Part shown: piece after piece, positions 24,575 through 32,359 of the stretch | Numbering within the stretch: the first letter of the stretch is position 1 | Layout of the letters: each line of letters opens with the position of its first letter | Origin: Clostridia bacterium | GTDB taxonomy: Bacteria > Bacillota > Clostridia > Oscillospirales > CAG-272 | NCBI GenBank assembly: GCA_017461365.1 | Contig: JAFTYG010000012.1 | Span: 1-40,211 of the forward strand | Direction of reading: 5' to 3' | DNA: 40,211 nt | Made by a program: the position numbers and the translations under genes | Notes under the pieces: generated by a model | The model's database searches: none | Seen by the model: the letters and a program-made list of their open reading frames with translations, nothing else | Told to the model about the DNA's origin: nothing

Positions 24575-26725
24575 ATGAAAACAATGAAAAAACTTATCGC
24601 AATTTCCCTTACGGTTGTGATGTTGTTTGTATTGGCTGTTCCTGCCAGCGCTGCTTGGAAGTGGAACAATACGGGCAGAGCTTCTGATGCCGCTAATACC
24701 TCTAACCTCATCGCTACCGAAACGCAGGAGATCACTGTTAACGCGGGCAAGCTTCCTGCGGATGCAACTGTTGCTCTGAATGCCGAGACATCGGATGCGG
24801 ATTGGCAGTATGCATACCCCTATACACTCAATAAGAAATACACTCCCGGTATGTACGACGGTGTTGCTGATGTGGATGTATATCTTATGTATGACAGCGA
24901 TTACCTCTACATAAAGGAGGTTCGCAGAGGTGCGCTCACAGCAGGTCAGTTCTCTACATACTCCCTTCTTCTCTCCGACGTTGTTATGAGTACTTCCTCC
25001 AAGACCCCCGTAGGCGCACAGGTTAGGGTTGAGACTCCCTTTACTACGGAGACAACAGGCGGTGTTGTTGCAAATACCGTTGCATCCAATATCACTAACT
25101 TCTGCTATAAAGCAGATGGCGGTGAGACGGGTGATATGAGATCTACGACCAAATTCGAAGGTGTAGAGAGCTATTCGAGATACATAAGCGCTGATTGCTT
25201 CGAGATCGAGACAAGGATTCCGTTCTCAAAGATCGGTGGCGGACTTGCAAGCCCTGAGGTTGGTACACTTGTCGGCTTCAAGCACTACACATATTTCGGA
25301 ACGGGAATCAAAAACTATCACACTGTTTCTATTCTTGGCAGTGGTTACCATAATGAGTGGGACTACTACGCACCTCTTTACTTCAGAGCTGAAAATGCGG
25401 AGGCTTCCACATACGTTATCGATACAACTTGGTACAATGCAGACGAGACTGAATTTGTAATTACAACGGCAGGTCAGCTCCGCGGACTTGCAGGTCTTAT
25501 CAATGCTGCGGCTGATCTTGACGCGTCTAAGGCTGTTACCGCGGGTAAGACATTTAAGCTTGGCGCTAACATCGATCTTAACCCCGGCTGGGATAAGTCC
25601 TCCACGGCACCTTGTCTCTACTACTGGACACCTATGGTTACCTTTGACGGTGTACTTGACGGTCAGGGCTATGAGATAAGCGATATGTATTATCACTATA
25701 CTTGGAATACAGGTACAATGGTAGGTAAGAGTGGCGGTCCATACGATAGCTGTGAACGTGATGCGGGCTTTATAGCTCACATTTACGGTGCTCCCACCAT
25801 TAAGAATTTGATGTTCACGGGCGCTACCGTTGTTTCCAACTGGGCAGGCGGCGGTCTTGTAGGTAAGATGATGAGCACTGCAAACGCTACCTTTGAAAAT
25901 ATCTATATTGATGCGGACGTGCAGGTAAGCAATGGCTCTAACACCGATCAGGACTGCGGAATTTTCTGCGGAAGATTGAGCACAGGCGCAACCCTTTACA
26001 TTACGAATATGGTAGTGACCGGTAGCGCAACCATGGTTTCCACAGGCGGAAACTACGCAAGCCCGCTTTGGGGCAGAGGCTCGGGCGCAAAATCTCACAT
26101 TACTGACGTTATGGTATATGACGTAGCTATATCGAGCGCAAAGGTTTCTTGGGGAAGCTATCACGGCGGTAACGACACGGCTAACAAGACCGATTATTAC
26201 CGTCTGGAGAACGGCTCTCTCTACGACGTAGCTGCTAGTACCAACGTCAAGACAGCCGCAAGCGGCTATCCCACCGATTGGATAACTCCCGATGAGGATA
26301 ACGCAAGCGTAAAGATGCCTACTCCCGTTGCTGAGATGATCAGTCGCAACCTTTGGATTCAGGAGACCGCTGTTGACGCTTCTACGGGCGCGTTCAGTGT
26401 TCGTGTTCTCACGGTCGTTGACTCTCTCGAGTGGGATAAGCTCGGTCTTAAGGTAGAGATGAAGATAGGCGATGCTGATTTCGTTGACGTTTCTTCTGAA
26501 ATTGCTGACGTTGACTCCGTTTACACCTCGGTTCTTGCGGCAGGCACACAGACAAGCGCTGAGGCTCTCGGTGGCAAGTACGTCGGAGGTGTTGTTCTCA
26601 CAGGTCTTTCGGCTAACGAGACGGTAACTCTCAGAGTAACTCCCGTCAAGTACGTTGGCGAGACCGCCTATGCAAATGCTCATGCATCTGTCGTTACGTA
26701 CGTAAACGGCGTGTTGCAGAAATAA
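24575..26725 (+). CDS. Large secreted protein with sugar-binding-like N-domain and beta-helix
   Basis: This 716-residue protein has a Sec signal peptide cleaved after VPASA (residue ~27). Residues ~50-275 (ADWQYAYPYTLNKKY, VDVYLMYDSDYLYIKEVRRG, FEIETRIPFSKIG) resemble a CBM9/DOMON-type sugar-binding domain. Residues ~290-560 contain a beta-helix stretch with GLUG-like repeats (GVLDGQGYEISDMYYHY, GGGLVGKM). The last ~110 residues match the C-terminal module of the 908-residue protein at 10512, sharing VRVLTVVD, WDKLGLKV, VYTSV, LGGKY and VTYVNG. I see no catalytic motif, so surface glycan binding is a reasonable guess. It is followed 21 bp later by a 54-codon peptide gene, repeating the arrangement at 13240. 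Confidence 0.8.
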   Translation: MKTMKKLIAISLTVVMLFVLAVPASAAWKWNNTGRASDAANTSNLIATETQEITVNAGKLPADATVALNAETSDADWQYAYPYTLNKKYTPGMYDGVADVDVYLMYDSDYLYIKEVRRGALTAGQFSTYSLLLSDVVMSTSSKTPVGAQVRVETPFTTETTGGVVANTVASNITNFCYKADGGETGDMRSTTKFEGVESYSRYISADCFEIETRIPFSKIGGGLASPEVGTLVGFKHYTYFGTGIKNYHTVSILGSGYHNEWDYYAPLYFRAENAEASTYVIDTTWYNADETEFVITTAGQLRGLAGLINAAADLDASKAVTAGKTFKLGANIDLNPGWDKSSTAPCLYYWTPMVTFDGVLDGQGYEISDMYYHYTWNTGTMVGKSGGPYDSCERDAGFIAHIYGAPTIKNLMFTGATVVSNWAGGGLVGKMMSTANATFENIYIDADVQVSNGSNTDQDCGIFCGRLSTGATLYITNMVVTGSATMVSTGGNYASPLWGRGSGAKSHITDVMVYDVAISSAKVSWGSYHGGNDTANKTDYYRLENGSLYDVAASTNVKTAASGYPTDWITPDEDNASVKMPTPVAEMISRNLWIQETAVDASTGAFSVRVLTVVDSLEWDKLGLKVEMKIGDADFVDVSSEIADVDSVYTSVLAAGTQTSAEALGGKYVGGVVLTGLSANETVTLRVTPVKYVGETAYANAHASVVTYVNGVLQK

Positions 26726-26746
26726 TGAAAAGGGGGAGTTGATATT

Positions 26747-26911
26747 ATGAAATTATACGTATCTCCCGAGGCTACTCTTGAAAGTGTAGCTATCTCTGAC
26801 ATTATTACCGTTTCTCTCGGAAGCGGCGTTGGAACTGTCGGCTCTGTTGATCTTTCCAAGTATTTCACAAGCACTGCCGACGATGGAATGGACATGGGCG
26901 ACGGGCTTTGA
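26747..26911 (+). CDS. Small peptide, paralogue of the one at 13240
   Basis: This 54-residue peptide is encoded 21 bp after the secreted protein with AAAGGGGGAG as ribosome binding site. It starts MKLYVSPEATLESV, continues ISDIITVSLGSG and ends with an acidic glycine-rich tail (ADDGMDMGDGL). The first ~25 residues match the other peptide at conserved positions, while the tails differ. Such a constant N-terminus with a variable tail is seen in precursor peptides, but also in short structural or tag-like proteins. No maturation enzyme is encoded nearby. Its tight linkage to secreted proteins sharing a C-terminal module suggests a functional link with them. Confidence 0.72.
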   Translation: MKLYVSPEATLESVAISDIITVSLGSGVGTVGSVDLSKYFTSTADDGMDMGDGL

Positions 26912-26941
26912 TGCTTAGATTTTCTTCTATGTAACAAATAA

Positions 26942-26977
26942 CAAAAAGCATCCTCGGGGCGAGAGCCCTGAGGATGC
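26942..26977 (-). terminator. Hairpin terminator after the peptide gene
   Basis: GCATCCTCGGGGC (26948-26960) and GCCCTGAGGATGC (26965-26977) form a 13-bp stem with a GAGA loop. The T-rich side is on the minus strand (TTTTTG), so it is best placed to stop transcription coming from the AraC side, but it may also end the peptide transcript. Confidence 0.7.
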
Positions 26978-27037
26978 GATATTGGGGTTTGGAATTACTA
27001 CTTTGAATGTGGTATAACAAGAAAACAGAGTGCAGTA

Positions 27038-27388
27038 AATCTAAGGTAAATTTTGCTGACGCAAAAAAGATCCTTCACATGGCTCGCACGTTGCGAGCCG
27101 TTCAGGATGACACGTACGGTAGTGAGGAGAAGATTTTTTATGCGTTTTGTCGCACTGTACTATGGTGCTTTATACAAATACTTCTCACAAACTAACTTGT
27201 CATTCTGAGCCCGAACCGCTTATGGGGTGCACTGCACTTTGATCCGAAGAATCTTGCGACGAAGTCGCTTTACTGCACGTTGCTCATCGGGAATACCATT
27301 TTGCAAAAGTCTAAGGTAAATTTTGCTGATGCAAAAAAGATCCTTCACTGTGTCTCGCAAGGTAGCAAGCCGTTCAGGATGACAGATA
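27038..27388 (+). repeat. Mosaic intergenic repeat, copy C plus an adjoining partial copy
   Basis: The segment 27038-27290 follows the same order as copy A: AAGGTAAATTTTGCTGACGC, a GATCCTTCAC block, the TTTGTCGCACTGTACTATGG segment and GCGACGAAGTCGCTTTACTG. A second partial unit (27311-27388) restarts with AAGGTAAATTTTGCTGATGC and ends in CAGGATGACAG. Short frames inside follow the repeat and are not genes. It fills the 515-bp gap before the AraC gene. Confidence 0.8.
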
Positions 27389-27426
27389 GTGGATGCCGAG
27401 CGATTAACGTATGCGAACGGTTATTG

Positions 27427-28341
27427 TCATTTTTGTTCGTTCTGAGTTGTTCCGAGGTATTTATTTCTGAATTCCTTAGGTGTCATATCGGTTATCGATC
27501 TGAACTTTTTCGTAAAGTACGAAGCGTTATCAAAGCCGCAGTCTATGGCTATATCGGTGACGGATCGGTTGGTCTGCAGCAAGAGCTTTTGCGCGTAGGT
27601 TATGCGCAGGTCGAGCAGATATTCGCTAAATCCCTTGACAAAGCATTTTGAAAAAAGATAGGTAAGCTGAGCGTAGGTTATGCCGCAGGCGTCGGCTACC
27701 TGCTGTATCGACAGCGGATTGCGGTAGTTTGCCTCGATGTAGCTCAATGCGTCGCAGAGAAGCTGAGCGTTTCGTGTGCTTACCTTTGGCCGTGTGTCGA
27801 GCTTGTCGTCCTCTCTCGGCAACGATCTCATCAGATTTGCGTAGAGCACCGACAGATAGCCTCTCAGCGCGATCTCGAAGCAAGGGCTTTGCTCCTCTAT
27901 CTCTCCTACCGCCAAACGGAGATTATCCGACAGCACCGCCGCCTCCGCCGATCCCACGGGAAAGAGCACGCAGTTATCGTATTTGCTCTCCGCGCCGACA
28001 AGATAGTGTATGTCGGAGATGGTATTAGCCAGTGGGAAAAGCATATGCGTTGAGAATTTTGCCGTTATCGTGCATCCAGTCTCGTAAGCACTTTGCTGTG
28101 AGACGTGGGATGAATGGATGACGCCCGGTGGGACGAAGAACACGTCGCCCTTGCGCAAGATATATCTTGTAGAGTTATTGCACACAAGAGTGACCTCTCC
28201 GTGGGTTATATACAGGAGCTCGTGATACGTATGGATATGAGCGCGGGACATTATTTTTCCTCTCGGATGCTCGTCCCTGAATATCTCATAGAGCTTTTTC
28301 CTGCCTTTTGAATCGGTTTCCTTTTCGGAATAGAATGACAC
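27427..28341 (-). CDS. AraC-family transcriptional regulator with cupin domain
   Basis: This 304-residue regulator has an N-terminal cupin (RAHIHTYHELLYITHGEVTLVCN, then GDVFFVPPGVIHSSH, residues ~33-80) and a C-terminal AraC DNA-binding domain. The two motifs are IQQVADACGITYAQLTYLF and VTDIAIDCGFDNASYFTKKF, with the closing signature MTPKEFRNKY. It begins with GTG, preceded by AAAGGAAG. It is divergent from the MBL/solute-binding operon at 28687-34355, so that operon is the likely target. Its own promoter is well formed (TTGACT-N17-TATAAT, 28552-28524). Confidence 0.88.
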   Translation of the reverse strand: MSFYSEKETDSKGRKKLYEIFRDEHPRGKIMSRAHIHTYHELLYITHGEVTLVCNNSTRYILRKGDVFFVPPGVIHSSHVSQQSAYETGCTITAKFSTHMLFPLANTISDIHYLVGAESKYDNCVLFPVGSAEAAVLSDNLRLAVGEIEEQSPCFEIALRGYLSVLYANLMRSLPREDDKLDTRPKVSTRNAQLLCDALSYIEANYRNPLSIQQVADACGITYAQLTYLFSKCFVKGFSEYLLDLRITYAQKLLLQTNRSVTDIAIDCGFDNASYFTKKFRSITDMTPKEFRNKYLGTTQNEQK

Positions 28342-28394
28342 TCTTTCACTTCCTTTCTTAATTTTGAAGTAATCATATTTTCGTACATAATACT

Positions 28395-28490
28395 TTCCGC
28401 GAGATTCCGCTTCGCGCCCTCCCTAAGGTCGGGTTCGACTTCGCAAACAATATTCAATTGTTTGCTACGCTCAGGATGACAGCGCGGAGA
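28395..28490. repeat. Partial intergenic repeat in the AraC/MBL divergent region
   Basis: A diverged repeat unit with CGCGAGATTCCGCTTCGCG and a terminal CGCTCAGGATGACAG block lies between the AraC start and its promoter, making up much of its leader. An internal CAAACAATATTCAATTGTTTG palindrome-like stretch is present. Confidence 0.6.
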
Positions 28491-28523
28491 TTTTGCTGTC
28501 TTTGAACGGAGTGATTTATATAC

Positions 28524-28552
28524 ATTATACACATAACCAAATCAAAAGTCAA
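28524..28552 (-). promoter_or_regulatory. Promoter of the AraC-type regulator at 28341
   Basis: TTGACT (28552-28547), 17 bp, TATAAT (28529-28524) on the minus strand. The leader is about 180 nt and crosses the partial repeat. Confidence 0.75.
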
Positions 28553-28577
28553 GATTTTAGTGAAAATAAATAAGATT

Positions 28578-28606
28578 TTGATCAAATTACAAAATATTAC
28601 CATAAT
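28578..28606 (+). promoter_or_regulatory. Candidate promoter of the MBL/solute-binding operon
   Basis: TTGATC (28578-28583), 17 bp, CATAAT (28601-28606). TTTGATC occurs here and again at 28607-28613, making a possible direct-repeat site for the divergent AraC regulator. Box matches are imperfect, consistent with activator dependence. Confidence 0.5.
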
Positions 28607-28686
28607 TTGATCTCGGTTATTTTCATTAAAACGTTGACTTTTGAGAGATAAGGCGAAACAAAACATCAAACAAAAGGAGAAAAAAT

Positions 28687-30990
28687 ATGAAAAATAAGAG
28701 AATATGGCTGACAGCTTTGTCATTTCTTCTCGTTTTCTCGTTTATTCTTACGTTCAGCTCCTGTGTGACAAGCGGAGGGGATGACACCGAGAGCGGCGAG
28801 AGTGACGGGGCAGACACCGAAAATGAGACCGAAAGCAGCTACAGTGCGGAGCCTATCACGCTCTTCGACGGAAGTGACGCGGACTACAGGATAGTTTATT
28901 CCGAGAATATTACCTCGTCTCTTCGCAAGGCTGTTCTTGAATTCAAGGCGGCGGTTGAGGATGTGACGGGAAAGACGGTCACTGTGGCTACCGACACATC
29001 GAAGAACTTCAAGGAGGTCTCGAAGGAGATATTGATCGGTAACACGGTTCGCCCCGAGACGGCGACGGCACTTGAGGGACTTGACGGTGTGGGCTACAAA
29101 ATAGCGAGAGTGAACGACAAGATCTGTATTGTCGGAACGAACGATTATCTTGCCGCTCGCGCTCTTTCCGAGATCTTCTCTCAGCTTACATCTGAGGACG
29201 GAAAGGTCACGGTGGCGGGAAATATTTCCTATTACTCCGACTGCTCGGCGGACATGACGACGCTTATAACGGACGAGGGCAAGTTTGCTTATGAGATCAT
29301 AATTCCCAAGAACGACGCGTCTATGAAGAGCGCGGCGACGGATTTTGCCGACAGGCTTGAGACTCTTTTCAACAAGGACGACAAGCACGATCTGAAAATA
29401 GCTTATCGTTTTGACACGGCTTTCCCCTCAAAGGACGGTGTCCCAGAGATACTTATAGGAAAGACCGACCGCGAGGCGTCGACGGCGCTTTATGAGGACA
29501 TCGGATATTTCGCGTACAGACTTTTTGCCGAGAACGGAAACATACTTATCGGCGCTCACAAGAGCGACATTACAGCCTCCGCTCTGAACGCTTTGTATAT
29601 CTACATTGAAGAGGCATACAGAAGCTCGAACGACGGCAACTGCCACATCCCCAAGTCACTTGACATCAAGGATGAGTCCTACGGATGGACGAATGAGGTG
29701 CTCAACGTTGACGGCGCGAACTTCGGAGGCATCTACGATCCTGCGGACGGAACCTATCTTATACAGTACACCGACGCCGATGCGGGTGAGTACGAGGCAT
29801 ATATAAACGATCTGAAGTCGGGCGGCATGACGCTTGCGAAGGCCTACACGATGGGTAACAACAGCTACTCTCTGATGTACGGCAAGGAGGCGAACGCTTA
29901 CGTTTCTTATATAAAGAACGCGGGCGAGATAAGGGTGTACATAGAAAAGGCGGGCACCTACGTTTATCCCACCGAGTCGGCGGCAGAGGCGGAGGGAAGC
30001 TACGCTCCCACGCTCTCTCAGCTTCGCGTTGACAACTACACGTCGAGGGCGAACGGAGGTATGTCCTACGTTATACAGCTCTCTAACGGACATTTCATTA
30101 TTATAGACGGCGGATACAATACGCCCGACGAGGCTGAAAATCTCTACAACTACCTCAAGGCTCAATTGCCCGCGGGTGAGAAGCCGATAATCGACGCGTG
30201 GTTTATCTCTCACCTCCACGGCGACCATTTCGGAGCATTCCTTGCGTTCTCGTCGAGATACGGTGAGAACGAGGTTGAGCTGAGGGCTCTCTATTACAAT
30301 TTCCTACAGGACAACACGGGCTTGACCGAGGTAGAGACGTGGGCGATAAAGCAGATACAGAACGGCGCTAAGAAGTGGTCGGACATCGTGCTTTACGAAA
30401 AGCTCCACACGGGTATGACGCTTGAATTTACGGGTGCTCGCGTCTCTGTGATATGCACGCACGAGGACGTTTATCCCCGTGAGCATATCGACGCGAACGA
30501 CACGACGACGGTCATACGCATTGATATAGAGGGACAGAGCGCGATCTTTCTCGGTGACTGCCGTGACAATCAGAGCGCGGCGATGCTACAGAATTTCGGT
30601 GACTCGGACGTACTGAGCGCTGACATCGTTCAGTGGTCTCACCACGGCTACGAGGGCGCTACCAAGGAGCTTTACGAGGCGATAGATGCGGACGTTATTT
30701 TGTTCCCGCTCAATATCGTGGGCTGGCAGGCGAACTACTCGAGCGTTCCTCAGAACGTATTTGCGCAGTGGTACGCTAAAACAAATCTCCCCGCAGGCTC
30801 TTATATAGTTGACAATCTTGCAAACGGCAACATCAAGAAGATAATAGTAGCGGGCGACGGCGAGTATCAGAAGCTTATTTTGCCTTACACGCCTACGGGC
30901 GACGCGCTTCTTGACTACAATGCGTACTTTGAGGCGCACAAAAACGACAGACCTGTACCCACTGTGGACGTAGGAGAGGTAATAACATGA
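28687..30990 (+). CDS. MBL-fold lipoprotein with tandem 'EILIG' N-terminal modules
   Basis: This 767-residue protein has a lipoprotein signal (LTFSSC, Cys26) and an acidic tether. Two N-terminal modules carry KEILIGNTVRPE (~113) and PEILIGKTDREA (~253), at almost the same places as in the EEP lipoprotein at 8388. Residues ~340-440 form the small alpha/beta domain shared with the other two MBL proteins. From ~448 a ComEC-like MBL domain follows, with SHLHGDHFG, FLGDCRDN and SHHGYEGATK as metal-binding motifs. It should act outside the cell, anchored to the membrane. Its stop overlaps the next MBL gene as ATGA. Substrate unknown. Confidence 0.83.
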   Translation: MKNKRIWLTALSFLLVFSFILTFSSCVTSGGDDTESGESDGADTENETESSYSAEPITLFDGSDADYRIVYSENITSSLRKAVLEFKAAVEDVTGKTVTVATDTSKNFKEVSKEILIGNTVRPETATALEGLDGVGYKIARVNDKICIVGTNDYLAARALSEIFSQLTSEDGKVTVAGNISYYSDCSADMTTLITDEGKFAYEIIIPKNDASMKSAATDFADRLETLFNKDDKHDLKIAYRFDTAFPSKDGVPEILIGKTDREASTALYEDIGYFAYRLFAENGNILIGAHKSDITASALNALYIYIEEAYRSSNDGNCHIPKSLDIKDESYGWTNEVLNVDGANFGGIYDPADGTYLIQYTDADAGEYEAYINDLKSGGMTLAKAYTMGNNSYSLMYGKEANAYVSYIKNAGEIRVYIEKAGTYVYPTESAAEAEGSYAPTLSQLRVDNYTSRANGGMSYVIQLSNGHFIIIDGGYNTPDEAENLYNYLKAQLPAGEKPIIDAWFISHLHGDHFGAFLAFSSRYGENEVELRALYYNFLQDNTGLTEVETWAIKQIQNGAKKWSDIVLYEKLHTGMTLEFTGARVSVICTHEDVYPREHIDANDTTTVIRIDIEGQSAIFLGDCRDNQSAAMLQNFGDSDVLSADIVQWSHHGYEGATKELYEAIDADVILFPLNIVGWQANYSSVPQNVFAQWYAKTNLPAGSYIVDNLANGNIKKIIVAGDGEYQKLILPYTPTGDALLDYNAYFEAHKNDRPVPTVDVGEVIT

Positions 30991-32330
30991 CGGCTGACGT
31001 AGGAAACGCAAAATTTTTCGTGACCGATGCGGGCAGAGAGATAGGCACTTACGATGCCTGCGACGGGACGTTCGTTTTCTGCCGAGAGGGTATATCCGAG
31101 GTAGATTACAGAGATTACGTTTGCGAGCTCATAAGGGAGGGCTACAGCCTTTGCGACGAATATGAGCTTGGAAAGAATTTTTACTCGATGCTTTCGGGCG
31201 CGGACGCGACGGCGTTTATCTCCTATCTCGGAGAGGTAGGGGAGCTTCGCGCGTATGCCGAGCCGAAGGGATTTTCCGCCACGCCTCCGAGAAAGAACGG
31301 AGAGGCGGGCGACGGAGACGTGACGCTCCTTCAGCTTGAGGTAGACTCCGAGGGCTCACGGCAGAACGGCGGTATGACCTACATCCTGAAGCTTTCGGAC
31401 GGGCGCTTTATTCTCATTGACGGGGGATATTACAGCGATGCCGAGGCGGATAGGATATACGGGGTGCTCCGTGAGAACACGCAGGTGGGAAAGAAGCCGC
31501 ATATTGCCGCGTGGTTTATGACGCATATGCACGGCGATCACTATGGCGGTATGATACGCTTCTGCGAGAAATACGCGGGCGAATGTCTGCTTGACGGCTT
31601 CTATTTCAGTGGCTTTCGGGTTGGCGGCACGTCGTGCTGGCTTGGGATGGTAGACAAATTCTGTGTTCTGCGCGATATGTGGAAAAAGGGCGAGCGTCCT
31701 GCGATATACGGCAAGCTGCACACGGGAATGAGCTTTGACTTTTCGGGAGTCGTTATCAGGATAATGTGCACTCAGGAGGACGTTTATCCCAAGCGCTTTA
31801 TCGACGCGAACGACACGTCGACGGTATTCCGCATTGACGCGCGCGGACAGCGGATAATGATACTCGGAGACTGCCGCGACCACGAATGTGACGCTATGCT
31901 GAGGTCGTTCGGAAAGAGTGGAGAGCTCAGATGCGATATGGTGCAGTTTTCTCATCACGGCTACGAGGGAGCGACAAAGCAGCTCTACGAGGCGGTGGGC
32001 GCGCAGACGGTGCTCTATCCCTTGAATATCGTTGGATGGCAGGAGAATTACAAGACAGTTCCTCAGAACGTGTTTGCCATATGGTTTCCAAAGACCGACC
32101 GCCCCGCGAAGGATTATATTGCGGAGAATATGGCGAACGGCAATATAAAAAAGGTGATCGTGGCGGGTGCAGGGCCCTCGGCGCTGACCTTACCGTATAT
32201 TCCCGAGGGCGAGGTAATTCTCGACTACGAGGCTTTCTTTGAGGAGCACAAGCACAAGGTCCCCACGGGCTATGAGCTGAAGGGCTACCGCTATGCGGAC
32301 GGGGACGAGACAAAGATCGAAAAAATTTAA
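30987..32330 (+). CDS. MBL-fold metallohydrolase without signal peptide, partner of the lipoprotein
   Basis: This 447-residue protein aligns along its full length with the C-terminal ~440 residues of the lipoprotein encoded just upstream. Residues 1-105 are the shared alpha/beta domain, and the MBL domain carries THMHGDHYG, LGDCRDHE and SHHGYEGATK. No signal peptide or lipobox is present, so it probably stays in the cytoplasm while its partner is exported. The ATGA overlap (30987-30990) shows coupled translation. The sequences near SHHGYEGATK and YPLNIVGWQ are almost identical in the two proteins, which points to a recent duplication and the same chemistry on both sides of the membrane. Confidence 0.82.
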   Translation: MTADVGNAKFFVTDAGREIGTYDACDGTFVFCREGISEVDYRDYVCELIREGYSLCDEYELGKNFYSMLSGADATAFISYLGEVGELRAYAEPKGFSATPPRKNGEAGDGDVTLLQLEVDSEGSRQNGGMTYILKLSDGRFILIDGGYYSDAEADRIYGVLRENTQVGKKPHIAAWFMTHMHGDHYGGMIRFCEKYAGECLLDGFYFSGFRVGGTSCWLGMVDKFCVLRDMWKKGERPAIYGKLHTGMSFDFSGVVIRIMCTQEDVYPKRFIDANDTSTVFRIDARGQRIMILGDCRDHECDAMLRSFGKSGELRCDMVQFSHHGYEGATKQLYEAVGAQTVLYPLNIVGWQENYKTVPQNVFAIWFPKTDRPAKDYIAENMANGNIKKVIVAGAGPSALTLPYIPEGEVILDYEAFFEEHKHKVPTGYELKGYRYADGDETKIEKI

Positions 32331-32359
32331 AATTTTTAAATACAAAGGAGATATTTATT

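Noticed and set aside
25226-26683. A 485-codon open frame on the minus strand opposite the secreted protein gene
   Set aside because: It mirrors the codon pattern of the plus-strand gene, has no ribosome binding site and an improbable composition rich in Val, Cys and Arg with no motif.
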